Below, in pieces: positions 1 to 11,190 of a stretch of 64,000 nucleotides of DNA. The notes beneath the pieces were generated by a model. The model saw only the letters and a program-made list of their open reading frames with translations. It searched no databases and was not told the DNA's origin. The DNA is taken from the NCBI GenBank assembly GCA_037127255.1, contig JBANSL010000004.1:77156127-77220126 (forward strand), written 5' to 3'. Source of the DNA: Persicaria tinctoria. Its lineage: Eukaryota > Streptophyta > Magnoliopsida > Caryophyllales > Polygonaceae. Position 1 is the stretch's first letter; every line of letters starts with the position of its first letter. Made by a program: the position numbers and the translations under genes.

Positions 1-651
1 CCGACTCTCGGAATCCTACTCGATGTCGAGTAGCCTTGGTCGAGATCGAGGAGCCGTGTCCGGAGTCGACGAGCTGTGCCAAGTCGAGAAGCCGAGGACG
101 AAGACGCAGACCACCTCTACTCGATCTCGAGGAGGCTTAGTCGAGATTGACCACGCCTAGGAGCCTTGTCGAGCAGAGCCACCCGACCAAGCCAGCGAGA
201 CGACGAACCCTACTCGATACAGAGTAGGGCTACTCGAGATCGAGTAGACCTCCGAGTCATGTCCGAGTCACATCGAGCACCAGCTAGCCGAGACACCGAG
301 TCGACCAACAATCCTACTCGAGACAGGCGAGGGCTACTCGATACAGAGTAGGGATACTCGAGATCGACAAGACACTGGTCGAGATCGAGTAGACTTACAG
401 AAGACGCGTTACTTGGTTTTGACGAATTCTACTCGACTTGGGATTGTTTGGGTGTGAAGATTGCCGATTCTATCAAGTTCTATCCATGGAAGACGATATC
501 TATCAACATGAAGACATACTACCTAGTTTAGATTTATCTTTTCCTTTTAGATTTATTTCCATTATGCAATTTATTTATCATTAAGGCTTTTAGATATAAT
601 TTTAGATATAGATAGAGATCTTCTATCCTTGAATAGCAAGGAATAGAAGGC

Positions 652-659
652 TATAAATA
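652..659 (+). promoter_or_regulatory. LTR3 TATA box
   Basis: TATAAATA sits in the context ctataaataaagccc, about 60 bases before the GA tract. The same core occurs in LTR1 and LTR2 although the upstream parts of these LTRs differ, so it is probably the retrotransposon core promoter. Confidence 0.6.
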
Positions 660-714
660 AAGCCCTAGGGGGATGATTTTCATTAATTCAAGCAAAGCCG
701 TCTTCGGGCGCAAG

Positions 715-716
<2 letters not shown>

Positions 717-795
<79 letters not shown>

Positions 796-822
796 GAGGC
801 GAGAGAGAGAGAGAGAGAGAGA
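717..822 (+). repeat. (GA)n microsatellite in LTR3
   Basis: About 105 bases of GA dinucleotides with one interruption near 791-800. It lies just downstream of the presumed transcription start. The inverted LTR3 copy has the matching CT tract at 16926-17021, so the repeat is an LTR component and not a later insertion. Confidence 0.95.
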
Positions 823-896
823 AGGCACGTTTGGAAGGTTTTGTAAGTTTTAGTTTATTTTATGTTAAAGTTAATTTCTTTCATCATGTTTTCTTT

Positions 897-2394
897 GTAA
901 TTGATGGCCGCTTCTGAGTTTTAAAGCAGCGATGTGTCCAGTCTTTCCCTTAGGATTTGGTTATGAAGATCCAGGGAGAGCCCCTGACTGTCTGGGGATT
1001 CCCGCTGCTAGCTGACCAATCTCCGTATCAACTGATTTCCTCCAGATATCAATCTCCCCAAGCCTAGAGTTGACACCTTGCATCTGAGTATAGACGGAGT
1101 TGAAAGATTGCCTAGTTTCTGAGTGGTTCCTCCGTATTTCCTCCAGGACTGTCTGTATATCATCCTTTTCCTGGTCCCTTTCCGGATGTCCTGGAGCTCT
1201 GTAGGGCGGGGGGTTCCTAGGGACACCTTGGTTCCATTGTGGTTACTGAAACCTTTGGTCCCCCATGTAGCGATTGGGACCCCCAGCGTAAGCTGCTTCC
1301 TCATGATGCTCTGCCATCCTGACTTGCTCGGTGTGTGGGCACTCAGTAGTGGTGTGCCGATGCGATCCGCATTCAATGCAAGGCTGGTTGACAGAGAGAT
1401 ACTTTACTTGCTTGATCAGCTTCTTATTCTGGTCTCTGTAGTACTGCTCCCTAACATCTGGATCAATTTCCTTAGGAGGGTCATATAGGGGCATGGATGG
1501 TGCTGGCCTGGCGTATGGGTTCTCTTCATAGGTTACAGTAGGCCCATACTTGTTGTCGTAGTTAGTGAGCTTCTCTAGCACACCCCATGCGTCACTTGGC
1601 GGCATCGTCAGATACTCATAGCGAGTATAATTGTTGATTCTGTCCTTAGTGACTTGATCAAGAGAGTTGAAGAAGATCTCCTGAATGATGTAGGGTGGCT
1701 GTCCATGAGTAGGGCAAAATCGCAGAAGTTCTTTGTAGCGCTCCCATGCCTTTGCCAGTGGTTCCCCTTGCTTCTGTTTGAAGGCGGTGATTTTCTGGCG
1801 GAGATGTGCTGTTTTGGCGGGTGGGAAGAATTTGTTCAGGAACTCTTTCTCTACTTGGGCCTAGGTTGTGAGTGATCTTGCTTTAAGCCCTTCCAACCAT
1901 TTCAGTGCAGGTCCAGCGAGAGACCAGCGAAAAGCTTTCATCTTGACATATTCCAAAGTTGTACCTTCAGCAAGAGTACGGCACATGTCAGAAAAGTTTG
2001 TAATATGTTCAAGAGGACACTCATTAAATCTACCAAAGAAGGCATTATTTTTAAGCTCTATAAGAAATTGAGTGCGAATTTCAAAAGAGTTCTCAGGGAT
2101 TAGAATCGCCGATTCAGGCACGATGAGCGTGGGATGCATATAATCCTCAGCAGTTGTTGGATATTGGGCAAGCTCAGCTTCTGCTTGCCTCGCGCGCTCA
2201 TTTGCTTGTTCCCTGCCTGCTCTCTCAGCGGCGAGAGCAGCATTGTTGGCTTCTATTTCCGCCCTAAGCCTCTGGATCAGTTGTTCTTGTGTCTCCGCAG
2301 CCGACATGGCTCTTTGCAGTTGAGCTCTTATGTGGAAAAGGCGTTCCGGTTCATCCAAGGCGTCAAACTCAGGTGGGATACCAGAACGGCGCAT
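897..2394 (-). pseudogene. gag: Gag fragment of Athila-like element X
   Basis: Minus-strand gag, read from ATG at 2394. It begins MRRSGIPPEFDALDEPERL, followed by a coiled-coil-like stretch (residues about 28-75) and the plant retrotransposon Gag core (about 100-230, with FNECPLEHITNFSDMCRTLA and FRWSLAGPALKWLEGLKA). A CX2CX4HX4C zinc knuckle lies near 1350-1400. Gag would form the particle shell and package RNA. The frame is broken by an in-frame TAG near 1861 and a TAA near 1243. It ends at 897, where LTR3 DNA of opposite strand begins; protease and everything downstream are missing. It is nearly identical to the gag of element Y, so both belong to one young family. Confidence 0.85.
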
Positions 2395-2457
2395 ACACCT
2401 GCGAATTCACTCAAAGAAACAGTGAGAACTTACTACCTAAGGCGCGATTGATAGCTT

Positions 2458-2474
2458 CCCCGACAACGGTGCCA
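2458..2474 (-). other. Primer binding site (tRNA-Asp), element X, two mismatches
   Basis: The plus strand here resembles the 3' end of plant tRNA-Asp (CCCCGGCAACGGCGCCA) with two substitutions. It lies between gag and the LTR, three bases from the LTR end, as expected for minus-strand DNA priming. Both changes fall in positions that would be CpG-linked, which fits decay by methylcytosine deamination. Confidence 0.8.
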
Positions 2475-2477
2475 ATT

Positions 2478-3663
2478 TGTTGTTGCAGGAGGATGGTCGA
2501 GTATGAAATAAATATAGAATAAATATCAGACTGACTTCTCTGTCTCAGCAAATAAATACAAGACTTCCTCCCGTTATAGTAAGAGAAAAGTCAGGATCGA
2601 ATCCACGAGGAAGCACGTCAGCAGTTCTTAGGTAGCTGTAAATTCTCACAGGCAGAGCAGCAGAAAGACAGAAACAGAAAGGAAAGGACAAGAAAAGACA
2701 GAAATAAAACAAAAACAAAAGCAAGACAGAAAATAACAAACGAAAGCAAGGAACAAAGCAAAGCAGAAACAAAAGCAAGGACACAGAAGCTACTCTGAGT
2801 CGAGTAACTGTCCTCTAGATCGACTAAGGTGGTCGACAGCAGAAACTCAGAAACGAAAACAAAGCAACTCGACAAAGACAAGTCAACTCGACCTCGACTA
2901 CCACCTCCTCGATATCGACAAGAAAAGCAGAAACAGAAACTGGAAATCGACGAAAGACAGAGGAAACTCGACTCGACACAGACTGGACCTACTCGAGATC
3001 GACTAGATGCAACTCGATCTCGACAAAGCTTTCCTCTATCTCGACAACAGTAAAAGACAGAAACTTAAATTTGCAAATTTTCGAACACAGAACTCAGAAA
3101 TTCAACGAAATAAATCAATATATTAAAAGACTTCCAAGGCCAGGGTTTCAACACCAGAACGATAACCATGCAAAACAACACATAAAGGCATAAAAGATCA
3201 TGCTTTCCATCAAATAACTTTCGTTATTAACAAATATGCAAATAGAGGCTTTCGCATAAACCCTAATTGTTACTAACCCTTTTTCACATAATTAATCCAT
3301 GTTGCATTAAGATCACTTTCGCTTCAATAACACAAACAAGGATCACCTTCAACTCTCGCAAAAGAATCATGCTTATAGGGATAGAAGACAAATCGCATAA
3401 AAATCTGACCTTTACAGCATCGCCTCACATGGCCACCGTCGGGCTCACCCCAGCCCCAGAAGTGGGTAGACTACTCACACCTCATCGCAATAACAGACAT
3501 TGATTGATGAAAATAACTAACTTGCATAAAATAAACTCCAACTTACAATCTCCCTTTATGTAACTAACTACTTGTCTCTGAAAATGAATGAATAAAACTG
3601 AGCCCCATGGGCTTTATTTATAGCCTTCATTCCCTAGCTAATCTAGGAAAGAAGATATCTATC
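2478..3663 (-). mobile_element. LTR1, left segment (split by element P)
   Basis: It starts TGTTGTTGCAGG next to the primer site of X and continues at 10156-11190, giving about 2.22 kb when P is removed. The segment contains purine-rich sequence, several TCGANNTCGA motifs (2810-3050) and an inverted TATA box (tatttata, 3615-3622). The join is confirmed because other LTR1 copies, such as 35200-35240, read straight across the insertion point. Confidence 0.88.
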
Positions 3664-3676
3664 TGTTGTGAGCGGA

Positions 3677-3789
3677 AAGGGACCAGGAAAAGGATGATCT
3701 ACCTTCATTCCCTAGCCTTCATTCCCTAGCCTTCATTCCCTAGCTAATCTAGGAATGAATGAATAAAACTGAGCCCCATGGGCTTTATT
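3677..3789 (+). repeat. Filler block copied from the flanking LTR, with triplicated 14-mer
   Basis: The block contains three tandem ccttcattccctag units. It then has a copy of the neighbouring minus-strand LTR1 sequence (source about 3583-3650) in permuted order. The 3' LTR of P has only about 14 other bases here. A template switch or repair event after insertion is the likely cause. Confidence 0.7.
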
Positions 3790-4214
3790 TACAGCAAATT
3801 TTATATCGATTTCTGTATACATTTCATACAATCGGGCTAAGATAGTACAGAATCTGTGCAATTAATGTTTATTTGCCAAAATTATGGAATCTACACCAGT
3901 TTCTGTTTAATTCGCAGAAATCGAGGCGTTTACAACAATTCTACAGAAGGTCGGAAAAGCTCGAAAAACCACTACAGAAGTCCAAGGTCAAAGCAGCGGA
4001 ACAAGTCTGAGAGCAAAGTCTACTCGATCTCGAGTAGTCTTATTCGACATAGACCAGCAGGCCTGGTCGACAGACCATGGTCGAGAGAGCCAGACACCCA
4101 GCTCCGGGACCCAACTCGATCTCGACGAAGCCTGGTCGAGATCGACGAAGCCCAGACAGACCAACCGGAGTCGACGAGGAGAAGCTGCCCGAGAAGCCGA
4201 GGACGACCAGGAGG

Positions 4215-4302
4215 ACTCGCTGCCGCGGAAAGGACCACTCGCTGTCGCGGAAAGGACCACTCGCTGCCGCGGAAGAGGCCACTCGCTGCCAGCGGACAGA
4301 GC
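4215..4302 (+). repeat. 22-bp minisatellite, four units, 5' LTR of P
   Basis: Four units start at 4215, 4237, 4259 and 4281, each opening with actcgctgcc or actcgctgtc. Each contains an imperfect GC-rich palindrome (cgctgccgcgg type). The 3' LTR of P has three units. Confidence 0.9.
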
Positions 4303-5811
4303 AACTCGAGAAGACCTAGTCGGCCAACCTTACTCGAGGTCGACTAGGGCTTGTCGAGATCGACGAGCACCTGAGTCCTTGTCCGAGCCAGTCGAGCACA
4401 CCCACCCGAGGAGACCTTGTCGATGACCCAACTCTACTCGACATCGACAAACGCCAGGAGCCATGTCCGAGTCCGTCGAGCACCAGCTAGCCGAGACGAC
4501 GAACCAAGACAAGTCGACCAAGACCCCTTGTCGAGATCGACAAGAGCCTTGTCGAGGTCGACCAGACTTCCAGAAGCTGCTCGACGCGGATTGATCAACT
4601 CTACTCGGATTTGGATTGCTTGGGCGCGAAGTTGCTGAAATCTATCCGAAACTATCAAGATCTACCATGAAGAGAAAGATTCTATCCATTGAAGACCTTT
4701 AGATATATTTCCCTATTTTTAGATTTATTTCCATTATGTCTTTTATTTGTCTTTTAAATCTTAGATATAGTTTTAGATATAGATATAGATATTCTATCCT
4801 TTATTAGCAAGGAGTAGAAGCCTATAAATAAAGCCCATGGGGCTCAGTTTTATCAATTCAATTTAAGAGACAGTTAGTTAGTTCCAGAGAGACGGTTTAG
4901 GGAGTTCGAAGGTTTTAGGGTTTTCGCATTCGACGAGAATTGGATTGTCGGGATTGTAAAATCGTTGAATTTAGTTTATGCAAGTTGTTTTCTTTCAATC
5001 AAAGATGTCTGAGTTTGCGATGAAGAGCGAGTAGTCCACCCACTTCTAGGGTTGGGGCGAGCCCGATGATAGCCATGCATAATTGAGGTAAAGATCGAAC
5101 CTTTATCATGTTTGGAGCATTTTCCTACTTGTTGATGTGTTTATTGCCCATCTAATGGAGATCCCTGCTAACAACTCGGATTATAAACATAAAATCGGTA
5201 GAGACAATTAGGGTTTCTTGAGAGAGTTGTCTAATTGTTGGAAAAGGCGAGAGCTTAATCCTTTAATGCGAATTATATGATAATCTGTTTGGTTCCACCT
5301 TATGCATGCTTGGTTATCGTTGTTGCAAACCCCAATCTTGGAAGTCTTTTTTACATTCAGTTTAGTTCAAAATCCTAAAAGCATTTGTTCTTTATTTTCT
5401 TTATTTTCATTCGTTTTTCGCCCCATGTCTACTCGATCTCGACCAACCCCTGGTCGACCTCGAGTTTCTGATCTTCGACCTAGCAGTCGCTGTTGCTTAC
5501 CTGTGCAAGACATCGACCAAGTCAACTCGACCTCGACGAGCCGTACTCGACATCGAGTAGCCTCTGGTCGAGATCGACTACCCTTGGTCGACCTGTGCTG
5601 CTGTGTTCAACAAGTCTGAGCTTCTGTCGACAACCCCTTTGTCGAGCTCGATGACCCCTGTAGTTGACTTCTGTCCGTGAGATTCGTCTGCTACCCAGGA
5701 TCCGCTGACCAGCTTCCTCGTGGATCGATCCTGACTTCCGCTGCTACATCAGGAGGAGGTCTTGTATTTATTTTGCGTAGGCATAGTCTGGTTTGAATTA
5801 TACTTTATATT

Positions 5812-6231
5812 TTGAACTCGACAAGCACCCTCCTCGACATCGACAAGACCTCGTCGATCTCGACCACCACCACAGAGCCTGAGACTTGCCAGGAGCCTAA
5901 GTATGGGGTCCATGTACTCGACCTCGACCGCCAGTACTCGACATCGAGTAGCCCCAAGCCCAAAAATTTCTGTTTTGGGTCCGAACAGCTAAGTGCAGGT
6001 ATGGATTCTACTCCCCCTCAGTCCATAAATAAAAATTCTAATGATATGAAGGGAGCTAAAACACCGTGGCGAGAAAATTTGCAGAAACTGAAGGCTACAA
6101 GGAAGAAAACGAAGGAGAAAGGAGATGATGCAAGCAACCCCTTATCAGCTGAGCTTGCATACTACCATCAGGACCTCGATGATCTAGGAGAAGGGCCAGG
6201 CATGAGCGAGCCCCACAAAAATGGTCCTTGA
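5812..6231 (+). pseudogene. Remnant of the Gag-Pro linker ORF in element P
   Basis: An open frame of about 139 codons crosses the LTR-internal junction. It has no ATG at its start, so it is unlikely to be translated as such. The segment with KYGV followed by STSSS, and SAGMDSTPPQSIN followed by a tryptophan, aligns loosely with the protease-to-integrase linker of the other elements (KYGVKID, SQGMDLSSPISIK, GLPWYVRLC). I read it as the diverged 3' end of the Gag-Pro ORF with Gag and protease deleted. The last 60 residues are lysine-rich, lack the GPFVV integrase C-terminal box, and are not recognised. Confidence 0.5.
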
Positions 6232-8099
6232 GCCCAAACGGAGAAGTCGGCCTAGCGACTCAAATCTAGAGCGTGTATATAAAACTTTATGAACTTTTGG
6301 ACACTTTACTTTGTTTGGTTTTGGTTTTTGGTTTTTGTTTTGTTTTTTTTTTTTTTTTTTTTTGGTTTCATGTCTTTTTAAGGACTTCATATGGATAGTT
6401 TTGTTTTTGGTATAGAATCTAACACTTGTAGGTCGGCAAGCATATAAGGATCGCGAATAGTGGAAAAGGAAGTCCCTGAAACCAGTCAGAATCGACGAAG
6501 GCCAAGTCGACGATGACGAAGAGGAGAAGCCCAGAACTGGTCGATCTCGAGTAGGCCAACTCGATGTCGACAAGACCAGACCTCCTCGACTTCTGATTTC
6601 ACTGGACGCAGAGCAAAGCCAACTAGAGATCGAGTAAGCCGTACTCGATGTCGACCAGCCACCTACTCGACCTAGACTAGTTTTGTCCTCCTCGATGTGA
6701 TCTTGTGAGTTCCTTCCTTTACTCTTGTTTTTATTTGATTTTATACAGTGGGGACACTGTAAATTTTAAGTATGGGGTAGGGGAAGGGCATTACTTTGTG
6801 CATATTTGATTTATTTACATATATGTGCATTATTTCTTGGAATTGCTACATGGCTATTTTGGAATACATTACTCGAATTATGTGCTTATGTGCATTATTT
6901 CTTGGAATTGCTACATGGCTATTTTGGAATACATTACTCGAATTATGCGCTTATATGCATGTTTTCCAAAAGGTTTTTAAAAATGACCCAATACATTACT
7001 CAAATTATGTGCTTATATGCATGTTTTCCAAAAAGTTTTGAAAAATGACCCCCCCATTGAAAATTTTGAATAATGTCATGGAAGCTTTAATTGGACTCGA
7101 CGATGCAAAATTGGATTCATTAGAGATATAGCATGAAATTGCCTAGTAAAGGGAAGTCACAATGAAGTGCATTATTTCTTGAAAACCATAAAGGGATGGT
7201 AAAATTTGAAGTTGCTTTTGGACATGTTGCATGATAAAATGATGGAGGACTTTATATTTCCATATAATTCTCATATTGTTATATTCCTAGCCTTACCTAT
7301 GCTTATGCATCGCAAAAGCCATAATATGCCTTATTTCAAATATTGCTCCACATGATCTAAATATTGCCATTCTTTACCTTATCCGGGGATTATGATGAGA
7401 ATGATGTTACATTATGGAGATATTATATGGTGTATGTGATTATTATCATTATTGGAGTTTGGAAGGAAATTGTTTGAAATATATGGAAAATTTAATGAGT
7501 GAAAGAAAATCCAATCACCTCAGGAGATAAAGGTAGATTGACCCTGCTCTCTGAGATAATACTTTGGAGAGATGGGACACATTGTAAGGAGTCCGAAGCA
7601 CTAAGTATCCGGGGCCATTCATGACACCCATGTTTGCGACTCGCGAGAAGGCGGTGCTGAGGTTAGAGAGGTAAAAGCATTATTATTGAGAAAAGCAATA
7701 TGAAAGGTGACGAATTATATGGAGAAAGAATGTGGAATGAAACTCAAAGTCTGGAAAGTACTCCATTTCCCCGGATCATAAAAGCACCACATTGCCAGAA
7801 ATTGCCCACCTTTTAGCCTTTTACCAATCTACTCCTTCATGAGCTTTAATTAAAGTCTTCTTGATTGTCAATGCTTTGTCACATAAAAATTGTTTGTACA
7901 TAACCCTCCTTTTATGAGTAGATGTTGCTTTTACATATTTGCACATGCATGAATCTGTGACACTAGTACCTTTTCCAGGATGGTAATTGATTGCAGGGTT
8001 ATATAAGAATGAATCTAAGATGTTGAGAGTTTGAATTCTTCCCCTGAATGACAAATAAAAGTATTGCTTGAGGACAAGCAAGCTTAAGTATGGGGTGTT
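6232..8099 (+). other. 3' UTR and polypurine tract of element P
   Basis: Non-coding and homologous to the 3' UTRs of Y, E2, E1 and E5 on the other strand. It holds a long T run (6338-6362), a small palindrome tacagtg/cactgta (6744-6761), an internal purine-rich tract (tatggggtaggggaaggg, about 6770-6788) and a 65-bp tandem duplication (about 6826-6955, third partial copy to 7040). The LTR-proximal polypurine tract is aagtatggggtgtt at about 8086-8099. No gene is visible. Confidence 0.75.
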
Positions 8100-10150
8100 T
8101 GTTGTGAGCGGAATCTGCCATGTTTTACAGCAACTTTTATATCGATTTCTGTATACATTTCATACAATCGGGCTAAGATAGTACAGAATCTGTGCAATTA
8201 ATGTTTATTTGCCAAAATTATGGAATCTACACCAGTTTCTGTTTAATTCGCAGAAATCGAGGCGTTTACAATAATTCTACAGAAGGTCGGAAAAGCTCAG
8301 AAAACAACTACAGAAGTCCAAGGTCAAAGCAGCGGAACAAGTCTGAGAGCAAAGTCTACTCGATCTCGAGTAGTCTTACTCGACATAGACCAGCAGGCCT
8401 GGTCGACAGACCATGGTCGAGAGAGCCAGACACCCAGCTTCGGGACCCAACTCGATCTCGACGAAGCCTGGTCGAGATCGACGAAGCCCAGACAGACCAC
8501 CCGGACTCGACGAGGAGAAGCTGCCCGAGAAGCCGAGGACGACCAGGAGGACTCGCTGCCGCGGAAAGGACCACTCGCTGTCGCAGAAGAGGCCACTCGC
8601 TGCCAGCGGACAGAGCAACTCGAGAAGACCTAGTCGGCCAACCTTACTCGAGGTCGACTAGGGCTTGTCGAGATCGACGAGCACCTGAGTCCTTGTCCGA
8701 GCCAGTCGAGCACACCCACCCGAGGAGACCTTATCGATGACCCAACTCTACTCGACATCGACAAACGCCAGGAGCCATGTCCGAGTCCGTCGAGCACCAG
8801 CTAGCCGAGACGACGAACCAAGCCAAGTCGACCAAGACCCCTTGTCGAGATCGACAAGAGCCTTGTCGAGGTCGACCAGACTTCCAGAAGCTGCTCGACG
8901 CGGATTGATCAACTCTACTTGGATTTGGATTGCTTGGGCGCGAAGTTGCTGAAATCTATCCGAAACTATCAAGATCTACCATGAAGAGAAAGATTCTATC
9001 CATTGAAGACCTTTAGATATATTTCCCTATTTTTAGATTTATTTCCATTATGTCTTTTATTTGTCTTTTAAATCTTAGATATAGTTTTAGATATAGATAT
9101 ATATATTCTATCCTTGATTAGCAAGGAGTAGAAGCCTATAAATAAAGCCCATGGGGCTCAGTTTTATCAATTCAATTTAAGAGACAGTTAGTTAGTTCCA
9201 GAGAGACAGTTTAGGGAGTTCGAAGGTTTTAGGGTTTTGGCATTCGACGAGAGTTGGATTGCCGGGATTGTAAAATCGTTGAATTTAGTTTATGCAAGTT
9301 GTTTTTTTTCAATCAAAGATGTCTGAGTTTGCGATGAAGAGCGAGTAGTCCACCCACTTCTAGGGTTGGGGCGAGCCCGACGATAGCCATGCATAATTGA
9401 GGTAAAGATCGAACCTTTATCATGTTTGGAGCATTTTCCTACTTGTTGATGTGTTTATTGCCCATCTAATGGAGATCCCTGCTAACAACTCGGATTATAA
9501 ACATAAAATCGGTAGAGACAATTAGGGTTTCTTGAGAGAGTTGTCTAATTGTTGGAAAAGGCGAGAGCTTAATCCTTTAATGCGAATTATATGATAATCT
9601 GTTTGGTTCCACCTTATGCATGCTTGGTTATCGTTGTTGCAAACCCCAATCTTGGAAGTCTTTTTTACATTCAGTTTAGTTCAAAATCCTAAAAGCATTT
9701 GTTCTTTATTTTCTTTATTTTCATTCGTTTTTCGCCCCCTGTCTACTCGATCTCGACCAACCCCTGGTCGACCTCGAGTTACTGATCTTCGACCTAGCAG
9801 TCGCTGTTGCTTACCTTTGCAAGACATCGACCACGTCAACTCGACCTCGACGAGCCGTACTCGACATCGAGTAGCCTCTGGTCGAGATCGACTACCCTTG
9901 GTCGACCTGTGCTGCTGTGTTCGACAAGTCTGAGCTTCTGTCGACAACCCCTTTGTCGAGCTCGAGGACCCCTGTAGTCGACTTCTGTCCGTGAGATTCG
10001 TCTGCTACCTAGGACCCGCTGACCAGCTTCCTCGTGGATCGATGCTGACTTCCGCTGCTACATCAGGAGGAGGTCTTGTATTTATTTTGCGTAGGCATAG
10101 TCTGGTTTGAATTATACTTTATATTTTGAACTCGATTTCCTCCTACAACA
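8100..10150 (+). repeat. 3' LTR of element P
   Basis: A complete 2,051-bp LTR from TGTTGTGAGC to CTCCTACAACA. TATAAATA is at 9137-9144, and TCGANNTCGA motifs lie at 8355-8890 and 9740-9910. It is followed directly by the CTATC target duplication. Confidence 0.9.
8551..8616 (+). repeat. 22-bp minisatellite, three units, 3' LTR of P
   Basis: Three units start at 8551, 8573 and 8595 and are homologous to the four-unit array at 4215-4302. The fused second unit combines the start of unit 2 and the end of unit 3 of the other LTR, as expected for unequal exchange or slippage. Confidence 0.9.
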
Positions 10151-10155
10151 CTATC

Positions 10156-11190
10156 TATATCTAAAAGGCTTTAAAGATAAATAAAAACAATAAAGGATTT
10201 AAATCTAAAAAGGAAAAATAAATCTAAATAGGTAAGATGTCTTCCATGTCTTCTCCATAGATAGAACTTGATGGAATCGGATAGATCTTCGGCCAACTCG
10301 ACTTCCTTCGTGCCCAAGGATTCCCAATTCTACTCGGACAGCACTTCGTCGACGCGTTTCTGGAAAGTGGGCTACTCGACCTCGACAAGGCTTCGTCGAC
10401 CTCGAGTAGGTTTCTTCGTCGACTGGACTTCCTTGCTAGCTCTGCTCGACAGACTCGAACTTGGATTCCTGGGCTCGTCGACCTCGACCACACCTAGTCG
10501 ACATCGAGTAGGGTGGCTTGCCGAATAGGTCTTCTCGGGTAGCTCTCCTCGACAGCCACGGATCTGGGCTCATGGCTTCGTCGATCTCGACCAACTCTTG
10601 TCGTGATCGAGTAGGGTTGCTCGAGGATCGCTCTCAGTGGTGGTGTCGAGGACTCCTCCTCGGACTGCTCTGGATGGCTTGTCGATCTCGACCACGGCTT
10701 GTCGAGATCGAGTAAAGGTGTTCGGCTTCTCGTCCTCGGCTTCTCGATCAACTCTTCTCGACTCCGGGTGTGGCTTTGGGCTTCGTCGATCTCGACCAGG
10801 GTCTTGTCGAGATCGAGTTGGGTCCGGAGCTGTGTTGGTCTGGTTCTCGATCAGGCTCTGTCGACAAGGTTGCTCGGACTTTGCTCGTCGAGATCGAGTA
10901 GGGCTTACTCGAGATCGAGTACCCTTGGTTCTCAACTCGATTCGACTGGTTCCGCTGCTTCTTTGATCTTGGACTTCTGTAGCCGATTTCCGAGCTTTTC
11001 TGACTTTCTGTAGAATTGCTGTAAAATGCCTCGATTTCTGCGAATTAAACAAAAACTGGTATAGATTCCATAATTTGGCAAATAAACATAAACTACATAG
11101 ATTCTGTACTATCCTAGCCCAAATGCATGAAATGTATACAGAAATCGATATAAAAGTTACTGTAAAACATGGCAGATTCAGCTCACAACA
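10156..11190 (-). mobile_element. LTR1, right segment, shared by X and Y
   Basis: Continuation of 2478-3663, ending cagctcacaaca at 11190. It contains many TCGANNTCGA motifs (10370-10930). On its right is the polypurine tract of Y and on its left the primer site of X. One LTR therefore serves two interiors, the expected product of recombination between LTRs of adjacent or nested copies. Confidence 0.85.

Larger units (their letters stand above)
1..896 (+). mobile_element. LTR fragment of family LTR3, plus orientation
   Basis: This is a partial LTR that starts outside the window. The first 400 bases are dense in TCGANNTCGA motifs. They are followed by an AT-rich stretch, a TATA box, a GA microsatellite and a 3' part ending near 890. 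Bases from about 380 to 890 match the reverse complement of about 16860-17360, so the window holds two inverted copies of this LTR. At about 885-897 the sequence switches without a primer site into minus-strand gag DNA, with the shared junction word ttgtaattgatggcc. I infer a rearrangement or recombination junction there. No coding capacity is credible; the short open frames come from the stop-free motif. Confidence 0.75.
3664..5816 (+). repeat. 5' LTR of element P
   Basis: It matches 8100-10135 closely but carries a block of about 115 bases after the first 13 bases (3677-3789) and one more 22-bp minisatellite unit (4215-4302). TATAAATA is at 4823-4830. TCGANNTCGA motifs cluster at 4020-4570 and 5420-5600. 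The LTR end is missing: sequence after tttgaactcga is internal DNA. Confidence 0.85.
3664..10150 (+). mobile_element. Element P: plus-strand non-autonomous Athila-like retrotransposon
   Basis: A 6.49 kb element bounded by TGTTGTGAGC and CCTCCTACAACA and flanked by the target duplication CTATC (3659-3663 and 10151-10155). It is inserted head-on into a minus-strand LTR1. The 5' LTR runs into internal DNA near 5816 without the terminal ACAACA or any tRNA-Asp primer site, so the LTR end, primer site and gag appear deleted. Only a short ORF remnant and the 3' UTR remain inside. The two LTRs are nearly identical, so insertion or the last gene conversion is recent. It must have been copied by another element's enzymes, probably before the deletion. 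Confidence 0.88.

Noticed and set aside
717..822. GA tract as a regulatory GAGA element
   Set aside because: Length and position are also consistent with a neutral microsatellite; no supporting evidence in the sequence.
4020..4350. Overlapping long open frames on both strands in the LTRs (also 8320-8740, 10500-11050, 35480-35900, 42700-43110, 56630-57290)
   Set aside because: They overlap in several frames, are Ser/Arg/Asp-rich and are explained by the stop-free TCGANNTCGA motif. They lie in LTR sequence.
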